From assembly GCF_003384725.1 (NCBI RefSeq), contig NZ_QNVV01000014.1, positions 1-64,000 on the forward strand: a stretch of DNA of 64,000 bases, given 5' to 3'. The position numbers were made by a program, and so were the translations under genes. Numbering within the stretch: the first letter of the stretch is position 1; the number at the start of each line of letters is the position of its first letter. The notes under the pieces were generated by a model, which was given only the letters and a program-made list of their open reading frames with translations, was not told the origin of the DNA and searched no databases. Below, piece by piece: positions 36,119-44,654 of this stretch. Origin of the DNA: Chryseobacterium pennipullorum (GTDB lineage: Bacteria; Bacteroidota; Bacteroidia; Flavobacteriales; Weeksellaceae).

Positions 36119-36574
36119 ATGAAAAAAACTTTTTCAATCCTATCTATTTTTATTTTATTGATTTTCAGTAATTTAATCGTAAACTCATGTGGAAGCAGGG
36201 AAGATACCGTGAGCTGTTTTCCCACGAACCCGATCAATGTGACCCTCAACTTGAACCTGCCTGCTTACTATGCATTGAACAATGTGAACGGCTGGATTTA
36301 CGTCAATGAACAACAGTCGGGAACAAGAGGATTGATTGTTGTAAGGACCGCCAGCGGATTCAAGGCCTATGACCGCAACGCTCCCCATATCTGCCCTGAC
36401 AGTAATACCACCCTTGAGGTAAAAGATAATATTGCAATCCTGTGCCCGAAAGATAACACAAAGTGGATCTTAAGCACCGGACAGCCGGAAGCCGGAGCTA
36501 AAACTTCCCTGCCCCCAAAAACATATCTTTACAGCTATAATGAGAATACTAAAATTTTAAATATTTACTTCTAG
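36119..36574 (+). CDS. lipoprotein with a degenerate Rieske-like fold
   Basis: A 151-residue lipoprotein: signal with lipidation cysteine at residue 24 (IVNSC). The rest reads like a Rieske ferredoxin domain (AYDRNAPHICPD, then ILCPKDNTKWILSTGQPEAG). Rieske clusters need CxH and CxxH. Here both cysteines remain (92 and 109) but both histidine positions hold aspartate (CPD at 92-94, CPKD at 109-112), so a normal 2Fe-2S site is doubtful. It lies 6 bases upstream of dtd, same strand. Electron-transfer function is uncertain. Confidence 0.75.
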   Translation: MKKTFSILSIFILLIFSNLIVNSCGSREDTVSCFPTNPINVTLNLNLPAYYALNNVNGWIYVNEQQSGTRGLIVVRTASGFKAYDRNAPHICPDSNTTLEVKDNIAILCPKDNTKWILSTGQPEAGAKTSLPPKTYLYSYNENTKILNIYF

Positions 36575-36580
36575 AATCCT

Positions 36581-37030
36581 ATGAAGATTGTTATACAAAG
36601 AGTTTCTGAAGCGAGTGTAAAAGTAGATGGAAAAACCGCAGGTGAAATAGGAAAAGGACTCATGCTGCTGGTAGGCATTGATGAAAACGATGAAAAAGCA
36701 GATGCAGACTGGCTGGTACAAAAGATTTTGAATCTTAGAATCTTTGGAGATGAAGACGACAAACTTAATCTTTCGGTAAAAGATGTTTCTGGCGAGATTC
36801 TTTGCATCAGCCAGTTTACCCTGATCGCCGATTATAAAAAAGGAAACCGTCCGTCTTTCATTAAGGCTGCAAAACCCGATAAGGCTGTTCCCCTCTTCGA
36901 TTATTTCAAGGATGAAATCGCAAAATCAGGATTAAATACCCAGAGTGGAATTTTTGGAGCCGACATGAAGGTTTCCCTCATCAATGACGGGCCTGTCACC
37001 ATCGTGATGGATTCTATTACAAAAAGCTAA
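36581..37030 (+). CDS. dtd: D-aminoacyl-tRNA deacylase
   Basis: A 149-residue DTD-type enzyme that frees tRNA from D-amino acids (and glycine mischarged on tRNA-Ala), acting as a chirality checkpoint. It has the family start MKIVIQRVSEASVKVDGK, the catalytic-site SQFTL motif and the NDGPVT motif at the C-terminus (family Gly-cis-Pro is present in GP). It follows the Rieske-like lipoprotein gene with 6 bases between. Confidence 0.96.
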   Translation: MKIVIQRVSEASVKVDGKTAGEIGKGLMLLVGIDENDEKADADWLVQKILNLRIFGDEDDKLNLSVKDVSGEILCISQFTLIADYKKGNRPSFIKAAKPDKAVPLFDYFKDEIAKSGLNTQSGIFGADMKVSLINDGPVTIVMDSITKS

Positions 37031-37043
37031 TTCGGGAAAACAG

Positions 37044-37634
37044 ATGAGAAATAAAAATATAATTATTGCTTACCTGATTGTATCATTCATTTTCATCACC
37101 GTTGGTATTTTAAGTTTAGAAAAATACAGTTATTCCGGATATTATACGGATAAGATTATCAATTGGATCTGGCTCGCGATGACCTTCTTTATCATCATCT
37201 GGTTTTGGAGAAAAAAAATGATTAAGGTATATTTCTGGCTTTTGGTGTCGGGACTCATACTGAGTATTTTGCCTATGATGATCCCCTTGTTTGGAATTGT
37301 CCATTATTTTTCCACTATAGGCTGTCATCAACGAATTGGTCTTGATAAAATCTACAGAATTGAAAGAGGCCGACCCAATGTTTTGTACAATCCTCAGATC
37401 ACGGTGTACAGAAAGGAAGGTATTCTTGAGAAGCAGATCAGCAGAGTCCCTTATTCTGATATCACAGACCATGTCTTGCGAAGCAATGTGGAACTTCCTA
37501 TAGATGAATCCAAACAACCGATCCAGCAGGCAAAACTGATAAAGGTAACCAAAGACAGCATTGGCATCGAATATCAGATCATGAATAAAAAGAATATTTT
37601 TTACCACAAAGTCAAAGAAAGCAGGTTCGACTAA
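37044..37634 (+). CDS. hypothetical membrane protein
   Basis: A 196-residue protein with three hydrophobic helices in the first ~95 residues and a polar, basic C-terminal part. I recognise no family. It begins 13 bases after dtd on the same strand and ends just before a terminator, so it is probably the last gene of that operon. The antisense frame over the same region is considered a shadow. Confidence 0.7.
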   Translation: MRNKNIIIAYLIVSFIFITVGILSLEKYSYSGYYTDKIINWIWLAMTFFIIIWFWRKKMIKVYFWLLVSGLILSILPMMIPLFGIVHYFSTIGCHQRIGLDKIYRIERGRPNVLYNPQITVYRKEGILEKQISRVPYSDITDHVLRSNVELPIDESKQPIQQAKLIKVTKDSIGIEYQIMNKKNIFYHKVKESRFD

Positions 37635-37655
37635 GAACACCAACCTTATTTTTAC

Positions 37656-37689
37656 AAATACCATTCGATTTTCGTATGGTATTTTTTAC
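37656..37689 (+). terminator. terminator of the dtd operon
   Basis: Stem AAATACCAT / ATGGTATTT with an 11-base loop, followed by a run of T. Confidence 0.75.
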
Positions 37690-37811
37690 GCCCTACAGTT
37701 GCGACAGACTTAACCCATCACAAAGAACACTCCTCAGTTTAAGTTATTAGTTTACTGGCACATAGTTCTACAGAAAGGATTTTAAGAAAATATTTAAAAT
37801 AAATTCACAAA

Positions 37812-37845
37812 TTTGTGATTTGTTTTCATTTTATTATTATTTTTG
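37812..37845 (+). promoter_or_regulatory. promoter candidate of the subtilisin-like protease
   Basis: TATTTTTG (37838-37845) fully matches TAnnTTTG. TTTG occurs at 37812-37815 (22-base spacing) and again at 37819-37822 (15-base spacing). The box ends ~42 bases before the ATG. Confidence 0.5.
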
Positions 37846-37887
37846 ATGTAAATCAAATCTGATCCACAACCATTTAACAAAAATATC

Positions 37888-39546
37888 ATGAAAACAAAAT
37901 TTAATTTTTTTGCACTTTTTATGTTCTTTTTCAGTCTTTACTTCGGACAAAACAGGTCGGAACAGGACCATGAAAAAGCACTGATCTACGTATGCTTTTC
38001 GAAAGGCATTAATTCTGAAAAAGCGGCATTCGCTAAAAACCCTAATCTGGAGAAATTCGTCCGTGAAAATGGAATTTCATTTGCCAATGACCTGGGCTTT
38101 ACTGACAAAAAGCTCGAAGAAATGGCTCAAAGCAGTAAAGAAAACGGGCATAGCAGCGATTCCGTAGAAAAGCTGAAACGTATTTACAGAGCCCATCTGC
38201 CTCTACAGAGTGAAAATGTGGTAAAGAGAACTGTTCAGAGCCTTGAAAAATTTCCTGAAATAGAATATGTGTCTGTCATCAGCAGTACACCTATAGAGCC
38301 TCCGTTGGTGAATAGGTTTGTGACTACTCCGAATCTCGAAAGCCTACAGACCTATTTGAATGATAATCCGGGAATCAATGCAAAGTACGCTTGGTCGAGA
38401 GGCTACACCGGACAGAATATCCGTATCCGTGATGTAGAATACGGATTTTACAAAACCCATGAAATGCTGGCCAATCAAAATTCTATACAGCTGGAGCCAG
38501 GGTACACTCCCAATGCAGGCTTATCAAATAATAACTACCGGGATCACGGTACTGCTGTGGTGAGTATCCTGGGGTCTGTAAAAGATAATATCGGTCTTAC
38601 AGGTGCAGTTTACAACGCATCTGATATAAAAGGATATATGGAATGGACTACCGTGGGCTACAATAGAGCTGCAGCAGTAAGCAGATCCATCAATGCATCT
38701 CAGGCTGGAGATATTATATTATACGAAATGCAGACAGGAGGAAAAGACGGCCAATACTGTCCTGCTGAATATGACAGTGTGATCTGGGACCTGACAAAAG
38801 CAGCCACTGATTCCGGAATTATCATCATCGCAGCAGCCGGTAATGGGAATCAGGATCTGGACGATCCTTTCTATGCCGCTTACAGAGCGAGAGGAAACAG
38901 CGGAGCAATCATTGTAGGAGCCGGATCTCCCAATACCACCCATTCAAAACTTAGCTTCAGTACATATGGAAACAGAGTGGATGTACAGGGTTGGGGAAGC
39001 AGTGTGCTGGCTGCAGGATATGGTTCTTATCAGAAGTATGATAACGACAACAACAGAACTTACAATTATTTCAGCGGAACCAGTTCTGCTACCCCTGTAG
39101 TAGCGTCTGCTGCCGTTTTACTCCAGTCGTTTTACCGTCAGACTACGGGGCAGTATCTAAGTCCTGCCGCAATGAAAAACCTGCTGGTTTCTACAGGAAT
39201 CCCCCAGGGCGGTACAGATACAAATAAAAAAATCGGCCCACTGCCGAATGTAAAGAATGCAATCTTACAACTGGAAAACAGTTTTGCTCCTCCTGTGAAG
39301 GCACAACTTCCTCTGGAAGCGAAGATTTATCCGAATCCTTCCAACAGCTCTATCGCAATACAGAGCAATGATAAAGGAAATAAAAAACTGGATATAGAAG
39401 TGGTCAATATGCAGGGAAGATCTGTAATCAAAACTTCGGTTTTACCGGATGAAAAGATTAATATTTCTGATCTCCCAGCAGGTCAGTATATTATTAATAT
39501 CAACGAGGGAGCAAGAAGAGTGGTTGAGAAATTCACAAAATTATAA
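37888..39546 (+). CDS. secreted S8 (subtilisin-like) serine peptidase with T9SS sorting domain
   Basis: A 552-residue secreted protease: signal peptide (residues 1-20), a propeptide-like region to ~150, and an S8 catalytic domain with Asp182 (IRIRDVEYGF), His220 (RDHGTAVVSIL), oxyanion Asn319 (AAAGNG) and Ser399 in GTSSATP. A C-terminal T9SS type A sorting domain follows (AKIYPNPSNSSIAI, then LPAGQYIININEG). It should be exported through SprA and either released or attached to the surface. The catalytic triad is complete, so activity is likely. Substrate is unknown. A strong promoter-like box precedes it and a terminator follows. Confidence 0.93.
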   Translation: MKTKFNFFALFMFFFSLYFGQNRSEQDHEKALIYVCFSKGINSEKAAFAKNPNLEKFVRENGISFANDLGFTDKKLEEMAQSSKENGHSSDSVEKLKRIYRAHLPLQSENVVKRTVQSLEKFPEIEYVSVISSTPIEPPLVNRFVTTPNLESLQTYLNDNPGINAKYAWSRGYTGQNIRIRDVEYGFYKTHEMLANQNSIQLEPGYTPNAGLSNNNYRDHGTAVVSILGSVKDNIGLTGAVYNASDIKGYMEWTTVGYNRAAAVSRSINASQAGDIILYEMQTGGKDGQYCPAEYDSVIWDLTKAATDSGIIIIAAAGNGNQDLDDPFYAAYRARGNSGAIIVGAGSPNTTHSKLSFSTYGNRVDVQGWGSSVLAAGYGSYQKYDNDNNRTYNYFSGTSSATPVVASAAVLLQSFYRQTTGQYLSPAAMKNLLVSTGIPQGGTDTNKKIGPLPNVKNAILQLENSFAPPVKAQLPLEAKIYPNPSNSSIAIQSNDKGNKKLDIEVVNMQGRSVIKTSVLPDEKINISDLPAGQYIININEGARRVVEKFTKL

Positions 39547-39554
39547 GATCAGCA

Positions 39555-39588
39555 AAAACTCCTTTCAGCAATCTGAAAGGAGTTTTTT
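39555..39588 (+). terminator. terminator of the S8 peptidase gene
   Basis: A 14-base-pair stem (AAAACTCCTTTCAG / CTGAAAGGAGTTTT) with loop CAAT and a T-run. It lies 9 bases after the peptidase stop and is followed by a converging gene. Confidence 0.85.
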
Positions 39589-39608
39589 AATAATAAACTT
39601 TATAAAAA

Positions 39609-40121
39609 TTATTTGGCAGGAACACTGTTGAAATTTAGGGCTACCTTAATGTTCATATCAGATGTTGTCTGATTTTTCAGTTCATAAACCGTTCTCACGG
39701 TAAGGCCTGAGCTTTTTACAATTTCGTCAAGAAATCCTGTATCATTAAGATCCAGATTCAGGCTGGAAGAATTGGTAGTTATATTGGAACGTGATGCAAC
39801 CAGTCTTTCCCTTGTTCCATTTGATGAAACATATATTTTTACGGATTTAAAGGCGCTAAGATTGCCACCTGATGGTGAAGCTACAGAAACTTTCGCATCA
39901 GAAATCCTCACATCTTTAATCTTTGCATTATTATTACCTCCAAACCATGTCTGCACGTTCGTCGCTGTCGCGGTAGAAGAAACTTCTTTATCTGCAGGTA
40001 CTCCCGTAGACACTAATACATTCGTTGTGTATGGAAAGCTATTCTGAACCAGCGACTGTACGGTTCCGCAACTTACAAGTACAGCTGAAGCGGCCATTGC
40101 TGTTAGAACTATATTTTTCAT
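39609..40121 (-). CDS. hypothetical lipoprotein
   Basis: A 170-residue lipoprotein with a signal ending in the lipobox VLVSC (lipidation cysteine 18). The mature region is Ser/Thr/Asn-rich, with alternating hydrophobic residues that suggest a beta-sandwich. I recognise no known domain. It ends close to the S8 protease terminator and converges with it. It and the next gene upstream (40181-40720) are both lipoproteins on the same strand, ~60 bases apart. Confidence 0.75.
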   Translation of the reverse strand: MKNIVLTAMAASAVLVSCGTVQSLVQNSFPYTTNVLVSTGVPADKEVSSTATATNVQTWFGGNNNAKIKDVRISDAKVSVASPSGGNLSAFKSVKIYVSSNGTRERLVASRSNITTNSSSLNLDLNDTGFLDEIVKSSGLTVRTVYELKNQTTSDMNIKVALNFNSVPAK

Positions 40122-40180
40122 ATTTTTAAATTTTAAACTTCAGAATATAGTTTGCAGAAATTGTACCAAATTGATTGCTT

Positions 40181-40720
40181 CTACTCCACACTTACGGTAA
40201 AGTTACCTTTGGTATTTCCAGAAGCCATATTGCTTTTTCCGATAATAAGCCAAACTTCTCCTTTTTCAGGGATCTGATAAGTAATTTCTCTACTGAAAGG
40301 GCCATCATAATCCCCATTAGGCAGCTTTATCTGATTGAAGCGGATATTAAAATCCTTATCTTTTGTTGATATCTTAGCCTTGATGGTCGGTTGTTCATAA
40401 TTCGTCAGCTTCAGAACCAATTCCTGTCCATCTTTGGTAAACTCTTCGCCCAATGTAAACGGAAGCTGCGATGCATCTGCCGTTCTTACAATCTGTCCTT
40501 CTTTTTCACTTCTCATCACGCCTTTACGCAAAACTTCTTTGGTGGCAGGAGCATTGTTAATAATAGAATCTTTTTTTCTCAATGCTAATGAATCAGCTTT
40601 AGCAGCAGAATCAGGCATTTCAGACACCATTGCTGAATCCTTGCCTGATACCTCTGGTACAGCAGGATCTTTTTTACATGAAATGATAATCAGTGGAATT
40701 AACAACAGGCTTTTTTTCAT
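40181..40720 (-). CDS. hypothetical lipoprotein
   Basis: A 179-residue lipoprotein with a very short signal and lipidation cysteine 15 (LIIISC). A low-complexity Ala/Asp/Ser/Lys linker (residues ~18-60) leads into a compact beta-rich domain (LPFTLGEEFTKDGQELVLKL, then EITYQIPEKGEVWLIIGKS). The family is unknown to me. It may be a periplasmic or surface binding protein. Gene order gives no hint of function. Confidence 0.75.
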   Translation of the reverse strand: MKKSLLLIPLIIISCKKDPAVPEVSGKDSAMVSEMPDSAAKADSLALRKKDSIINNAPATKEVLRKGVMRSEKEGQIVRTADASQLPFTLGEEFTKDGQELVLKLTNYEQPTIKAKISTKDKDFNIRFNQIKLPNGDYDGPFSREITYQIPEKGEVWLIIGKSNMASGNTKGNFTVSVE

Positions 40721-40897
40721 AACATTTAAATTTAAGAGTGATCAACATTTATTATGTCGAGCTCATTTAAATGCTAAAATTGTTCCATTCTTTATGCTGA
40801 TTGATTTTCATGGTATTCTTTTTCTTCATTGATTCCGGTCCATTTACAATATATGAATTTTAAATCTTGGAGATTCAATCAATCCTTTCATGATGTT

Positions 40898-42268
40898 TTA
40901 TTGTATGGTGTGATAATAGATAATCTTTGAAAGGAATGTTTTGGAAGTTTCGCTTCTCACTTTGTTCCGTATAGTCTTTTCAAGTTTCCTGTCATTTTTT
41001 TCATCTGCATATTTCAGCAGCACTTTTTCATTGAAACTGATAGAAGTTAAGTGATAATTGACAACAAAATCCTTTCGGTTCATATTTTGGGAAGTAATAA
41101 AACCACCCCAGTTCACATAGCTGCAAACCAGAATCGTCCCATAGACATACCAGGCCATGGTATTGAGTAGGAATGCATTTCTTTTTTTCTTACGGATTTT
41201 TATAAAAGTGAGTATCAGGCCTGTTAATGATAGAATCAGAAATGCCATTACCCCCAGTCTTTTGTAAGTAAATCCGTAGTTTATAATGTACTCGTAGTTT
41301 TTCACGGCTGCCGAAAGGACAAGGACAGCATTGAGAAAAATCCAGATCACAGCTAAAGTTTTCATTAGCCCCGCTTTGGAGTCAAAATTAAAACCGGCTT
41401 TAAAGTAAAACATAATCACAAGGATTGCCATTATAATTGATATGATGACAGCATTTACTCTTTCATGGGTTTCCGCAGACAGCTGTCCAGGGGTCTTCGA
41501 AACTTCATAGAACTGCTCATAATTGTATGTAATGATAAAAAAGACAAGCAGGATATTCAGCGAAATGAAAGATATAACACCACTCATTCTTTCTATCTCC
41601 AGATCCAGGAAAGAATAGGTAGCCTTGGGTACCCGGGAATCTTTGCGAAATTCATTATCCAGCACATGATTGGCCTTGTAAATGAGCTTTTCCACGGCAT
41701 AGTTCCAATAATTGAAAGCAATAAAAAAACCTAAAACGGAAAGACAGAAGATTTGCCAAAGATTAATATCCAGCTCATAATCTGTAAAGAGAGCTGCAAA
41801 ATGGTCACTTCCTACTGAGTAAATCCCAAAGAACACAGATACCAGAACCAGTGGTATGACAACGAACGCGAATGTTTTCTGCCATAATCCGGGGATATTC
41901 CTTTTTGGAAGCCATTCATCAAGATTAAAAAAACGGCAGAATGAGGTACAACTGTTCACTATAAAAACAGGGATCAGAAAAAGAATCTTCATTCTTCTGT
42001 TTTTAGATTTAAAAGCCAGCAAAAGGAGCGAGCTTACAACAGCAAGAAAAGAAGAAAAATCCCCATAATATGCAAACGCTATACTGGAAAGAATACTTGT
42101 TCCTGTCAAAATATACAAGGCTTTCGTTCTGTTTTTTGTAGATGTTTTGAATAAGGTTAATACTGCATAAACAATTCCCAGGATACCAAGGTTCAGCCCC
42201 ATTTCCTGATCATAAAATAAAATGACAAATAAAGAGGCTGTAAGAAATATATATTGATGTGTTTTCAT
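40898..42268 (-). CDS. multi-pass membrane protein, DUF4173/DUF4153-like
   Basis: A 456-residue polytopic protein with about 12 hydrophobic segments and a soluble C-terminal tail. The arrangement, with an RxxNLDEWLPKR-like cytoplasmic loop (CRFFNLDEWLPKRN) and repeated INxxxV segments, resembles the DUF4173 family of flavobacteria, which has no known function. It is the last gene of an operon of small membrane proteins with a winged-helix regulator (44475 to 40898). Family assignment is moderately sure, function unknown. Confidence 0.75.
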   Translation of the reverse strand: MKTHQYIFLTASLFVILFYDQEMGLNLGILGIVYAVLTLFKTSTKNRTKALYILTGTSILSSIAFAYYGDFSSFLAVVSSLLLLAFKSKNRRMKILFLIPVFIVNSCTSFCRFFNLDEWLPKRNIPGLWQKTFAFVVIPLVLVSVFFGIYSVGSDHFAALFTDYELDINLWQIFCLSVLGFFIAFNYWNYAVEKLIYKANHVLDNEFRKDSRVPKATYSFLDLEIERMSGVISFISLNILLVFFIITYNYEQFYEVSKTPGQLSAETHERVNAVIISIIMAILVIMFYFKAGFNFDSKAGLMKTLAVIWIFLNAVLVLSAAVKNYEYIINYGFTYKRLGVMAFLILSLTGLILTFIKIRKKKRNAFLLNTMAWYVYGTILVCSYVNWGGFITSQNMNRKDFVVNYHLTSISFNEKVLLKYADEKNDRKLEKTIRNKVRSETSKTFLSKIIYYHTIQ

Positions 42269-42305
42269 AGCATTAAAAATTAAGTGGTTAAACGGTTAAT
42301 ACGCG

Positions 42306-42602
42306 TTACACTATATTCATGAATATATAGAAATACCCTATACTCACCGGAATATTTACAAGAAGCAGGAGTACAGAGTTTCCCGACTGTTTTTTCCCGG
42401 AGACATCATTCAGGTACTCAATAAGCTCGTACAGAAGAATCAGCATATTAACTACGGCTGTGATCATAACATAGTAAAATCCAGAAATTAAAAGCCAATC
42501 TTCTTTGGTCATCCAAAATGTAATCAGCAAAAACGTTCCCAACAGAAAAGAAGTAAGAAATGTTCTTCTCCCTAACGGACTGAATTGTATTGTTCTCATC
42601 AT
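42306..42602 (-). CDS. small hypothetical membrane protein
   Basis: A 98-residue protein with three hydrophobic helices and a short charged loop (YLNDVSGKKQSGN). I do not recognise it. It lies between the Coq4-like gene (7 bases upstream) and the DUF4173-like gene on the same strand, so it is an operon member. It may be a subunit of a membrane complex encoded by the neighbours (inference). Confidence 0.65.
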   Translation of the reverse strand: MMRTIQFSPLGRRTFLTSFLLGTFLLITFWMTKEDWLLISGFYYVMITAVVNMLILLYELIEYLNDVSGKKQSGNSVLLLLVNIPVSIGYFYIFMNIV

Positions 42603-42609
42603 TTTGATT

Positions 42610-43095
42610 TTAGTGAAGTACGACGATATCTTTTTGCTGAATAAATTCTTTCAAATGTTCAAAGTTCTGCCAAAGCAATTCCTCAAAGTCCCAGTGATGG
42701 AAAGCTTTCATTCTTTGTCCTTTTCGATAGGCTTTGATATAAATTTTCCCATACTCAGGAAGAATGATTGTTCCCAGAAGGATTGCTGCAAGGAGATGAG
42801 CATTGAGTTTCCCATTTCCCAGTAAAAGATACTGCATGGCAATCTCATCTTCGAAATTGGTTCCGCAGCCTGTAATCAGATGATGTACATCATGGTTTTC
42901 CATTTTGGGAATCATTGAAAACCCGTGTTTTCTGTAAAACTCTCCAAGCTTTCTTCCTAAAGAATCTTCCTGAAACTCCAGCAGCTGTTTTTCATTGAAC
43001 TGCCATTGTCTCTTTTTCTTTTTAAAATATTTTCTATATAGTTTTTGAGTTTTATCGTATACAAAAAGCAGAAACTGAACGCGTATTTTTTTCAT
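42610..43095 (-). CDS. Coq4-like protein
   Basis: A 161-residue protein with the Coq4 zinc motif HDxxH (His68, Asp69, His72) and Glu84 after 11 residues, in NHDVHHLITGCGTNFEDEIAMQ. In eukaryotes and some bacteria Coq4 works in ubiquinone synthesis, recently as an oxidative decarboxylase on the ring. Flavobacteria use menaquinone, so the role here is unlikely to be ubiquinone synthesis. It sits inside an operon of membrane proteins with a winged-helix regulator. Confidence 0.8.
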   Translation of the reverse strand: MKKIRVQFLLFVYDKTQKLYRKYFKKKKRQWQFNEKQLLEFQEDSLGRKLGEFYRKHGFSMIPKMENHDVHHLITGCGTNFEDEIAMQYLLLGNGKLNAHLLAAILLGTIILPEYGKIYIKAYRKGQRMKAFHHWDFEELLWQNFEHLKEFIQQKDIVVLH

Positions 43096-43148
43096 ACTAT
43101 ATTAATTTATATGACCTTGTTTAGAATTACTATTTTTGAATGTCTCAT

Positions 43149-43439
43149 TTAATTACCTGCCCATGGGCTTCCAAAAATTCCTACTGCCAGTTCGATCCAG
43201 ATCAATGCGAGAGCCAGCACAATGAAAATGCAGATCATAACTTTCTGTCTCTGTTTTCTAATTGTATTTCTGACCAGGTTGATGAGAAAAGCTGTTGTAA
43301 ACAGTAAGATTCCTGCAATCAGAAAATCTGAAGCTGACCAGTTTACTTCCTTGGACAATAGATTCCCCATCAACGGGATACACAATGCAACCAATGGAAG
43401 GGCATAGATGGTGAGCGTTTTTTGTTTGTGTGTCATCAT
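43149..43439 (-). CDS. small hypothetical membrane protein
   Basis: About 96 residues from the ATG at 43439; an upstream ATG at 43478 would add 13 residues and reach toward the winged-helix gene. It has three hydrophobic helices (residues ~10-25, 40-55 and 70-90). I do not recognise it. It lies between the winged-helix regulator and the Coq4-like gene in the same operon. Confidence 0.6.
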   Translation of the reverse strand: MMTHKQKTLTIYALPLVALCIPLMGNLLSKEVNWSASDFLIAGILLFTTAFLINLVRNTIRKQRQKVMICIFIVLALALIWIELAVGIFGSPWAGN

Positions 43440-43503
43440 TTTTTTAATTTTTACTATATAAAGCACTTTGTAATTCAAAGTTTATTTTTAAAAAAATATA
43501 GAA

Positions 43504-43794
43504 CTATCGTCCCAATAATTTTTCAAGAGCATCCAAATGTTCGGTAAATGCCTTTCTCCCGTTCTGTGTTACACGATAAGAGGTTTTAGGTTTCTTTCCC
43601 ACAAACTCTTTCTTCACCTCTATGTATCCTGCCTTTTCCAACGCATTGCTGTGACTGGACAGATTGCCGTCTGTGATTTCAAGTAAAGCTTTCATTTCAG
43701 AAAAATCAACCCAGTCGTTGACCATAAGAACGGACATAATGCCCAGTCTTACACGGCTTTCGAATTCTTTATTAAGTTGGCTGATTTTGATCAT
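43504..43794 (-). CDS. winged-helix transcriptional regulator
   Basis: A 96-residue winged helix-turn-helix protein of the small MarR/ArsR-like type common in Bacteroidota. It starts with a helix (LNKEFESRVRLGIMSVLM), has a recognition helix in ITDGNLSSHSNALEKAGYI, and a wing VGKKPKTSYRVTQNG. It lies between two membrane-protein genes and likely regulates its own operon (44475 to 40898). Signal and target are unknown. Confidence 0.85.
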   Translation of the reverse strand: MIKISQLNKEFESRVRLGIMSVLMVNDWVDFSEMKALLEITDGNLSSHSNALEKAGYIEVKKEFVGKKPKTSYRVTQNGRKAFTEHLDALEKLLGR

Positions 43795-43857
43795 AATAGG
43801 ATAATAGGCAGCAGATCTCAGGAAAATAGTACCTTAAAGAACTGCAAAGTTAGTTTT

Positions 43858-44475
43858 TTATTTATATTTCCGGTGCATAATGAGTCCATAAACAATATGC
43901 AGGACCCCAAATCCTATGGCCCAGAAGACCAGTCCCCACCCCAGGAAAAACAGGGAAAACAATCCTAATACAATCTGGCAGTATCCTAGATATTTGACAT
44001 CCGTCAAAGTATATTTTTCAGCATTCACGAGTGCCAGGCCATAAAAAATAAGGGTTGTAGGGGCAATCCATACAAATAGGTGGTGGAAAAGTAAGGCTAA
44101 ACAAAAGACTCCGCCGGTTATCAAAGGAATCATAAAAGTGGCTAACAGACGTTTTGTGGTGGCATCCCATATTTTAAGTCCTTTCTTTCTGCTTTTATGG
44201 GCAGTAAAAATATATCCGCTAAGGACAGCAACAACAAGAATAACTACTCCTGTCAGGACCAGTTCCCATACCAAGGCCGGAGCAAAGAAATTCCGTCCAC
44301 CTTCAAAATAATCTATTCCTTCTCTTTTTAGTACAAAATAGACATATGTGGCTCCTATAAGTGCTGCAAGACCGGCGACAACCCCGGAAAGTCCACTCAA
44401 AGAAATGAATCTGGAAGACCGCTCCATCATGGAACGGATATGGGATAAATCTTCGTGATAATTTTTTGTATCCAT
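43858..44475 (-). CDS. hypothetical membrane protein heading the Coq4-like operon
   Basis: A 205-residue protein with five hydrophobic helices and a charged N-terminal segment (NYHEDLSHIRSMMERSSRF). Such proteins are often the partner of small winged-helix regulators in flavobacteria, but I know no function. It is the first gene of the operon, 63 bases before the regulator. No promoter box is clear upstream. Confidence 0.7.
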   Translation of the reverse strand: MDTKNYHEDLSHIRSMMERSSRFISLSGLSGVVAGLAALIGATYVYFVLKREGIDYFEGGRNFFAPALVWELVLTGVVILVVAVLSGYIFTAHKSRKKGLKIWDATTKRLLATFMIPLITGGVFCLALLFHHLFVWIAPTTLIFYGLALVNAEKYTLTDVKYLGYCQIVLGLFSLFFLGWGLVFWAIGFGVLHIVYGLIMHRKYK

Positions 44476-44654
44476 AAAAGAACTTTGAAATACAAAGTTA
44501 AAATTAATTTTTAATCTGCAAAACTTTTTTTGTCAAAAAATCAATGAAAGGTTAATAAGGCTAAAATTCTTGTTTTATACCCGTAAAAATCATTAATTCG
44601 CATTCATCAGGGTCAAGTGCTGACCGTAAAAAACAATAACCGAAAACTAAAACT

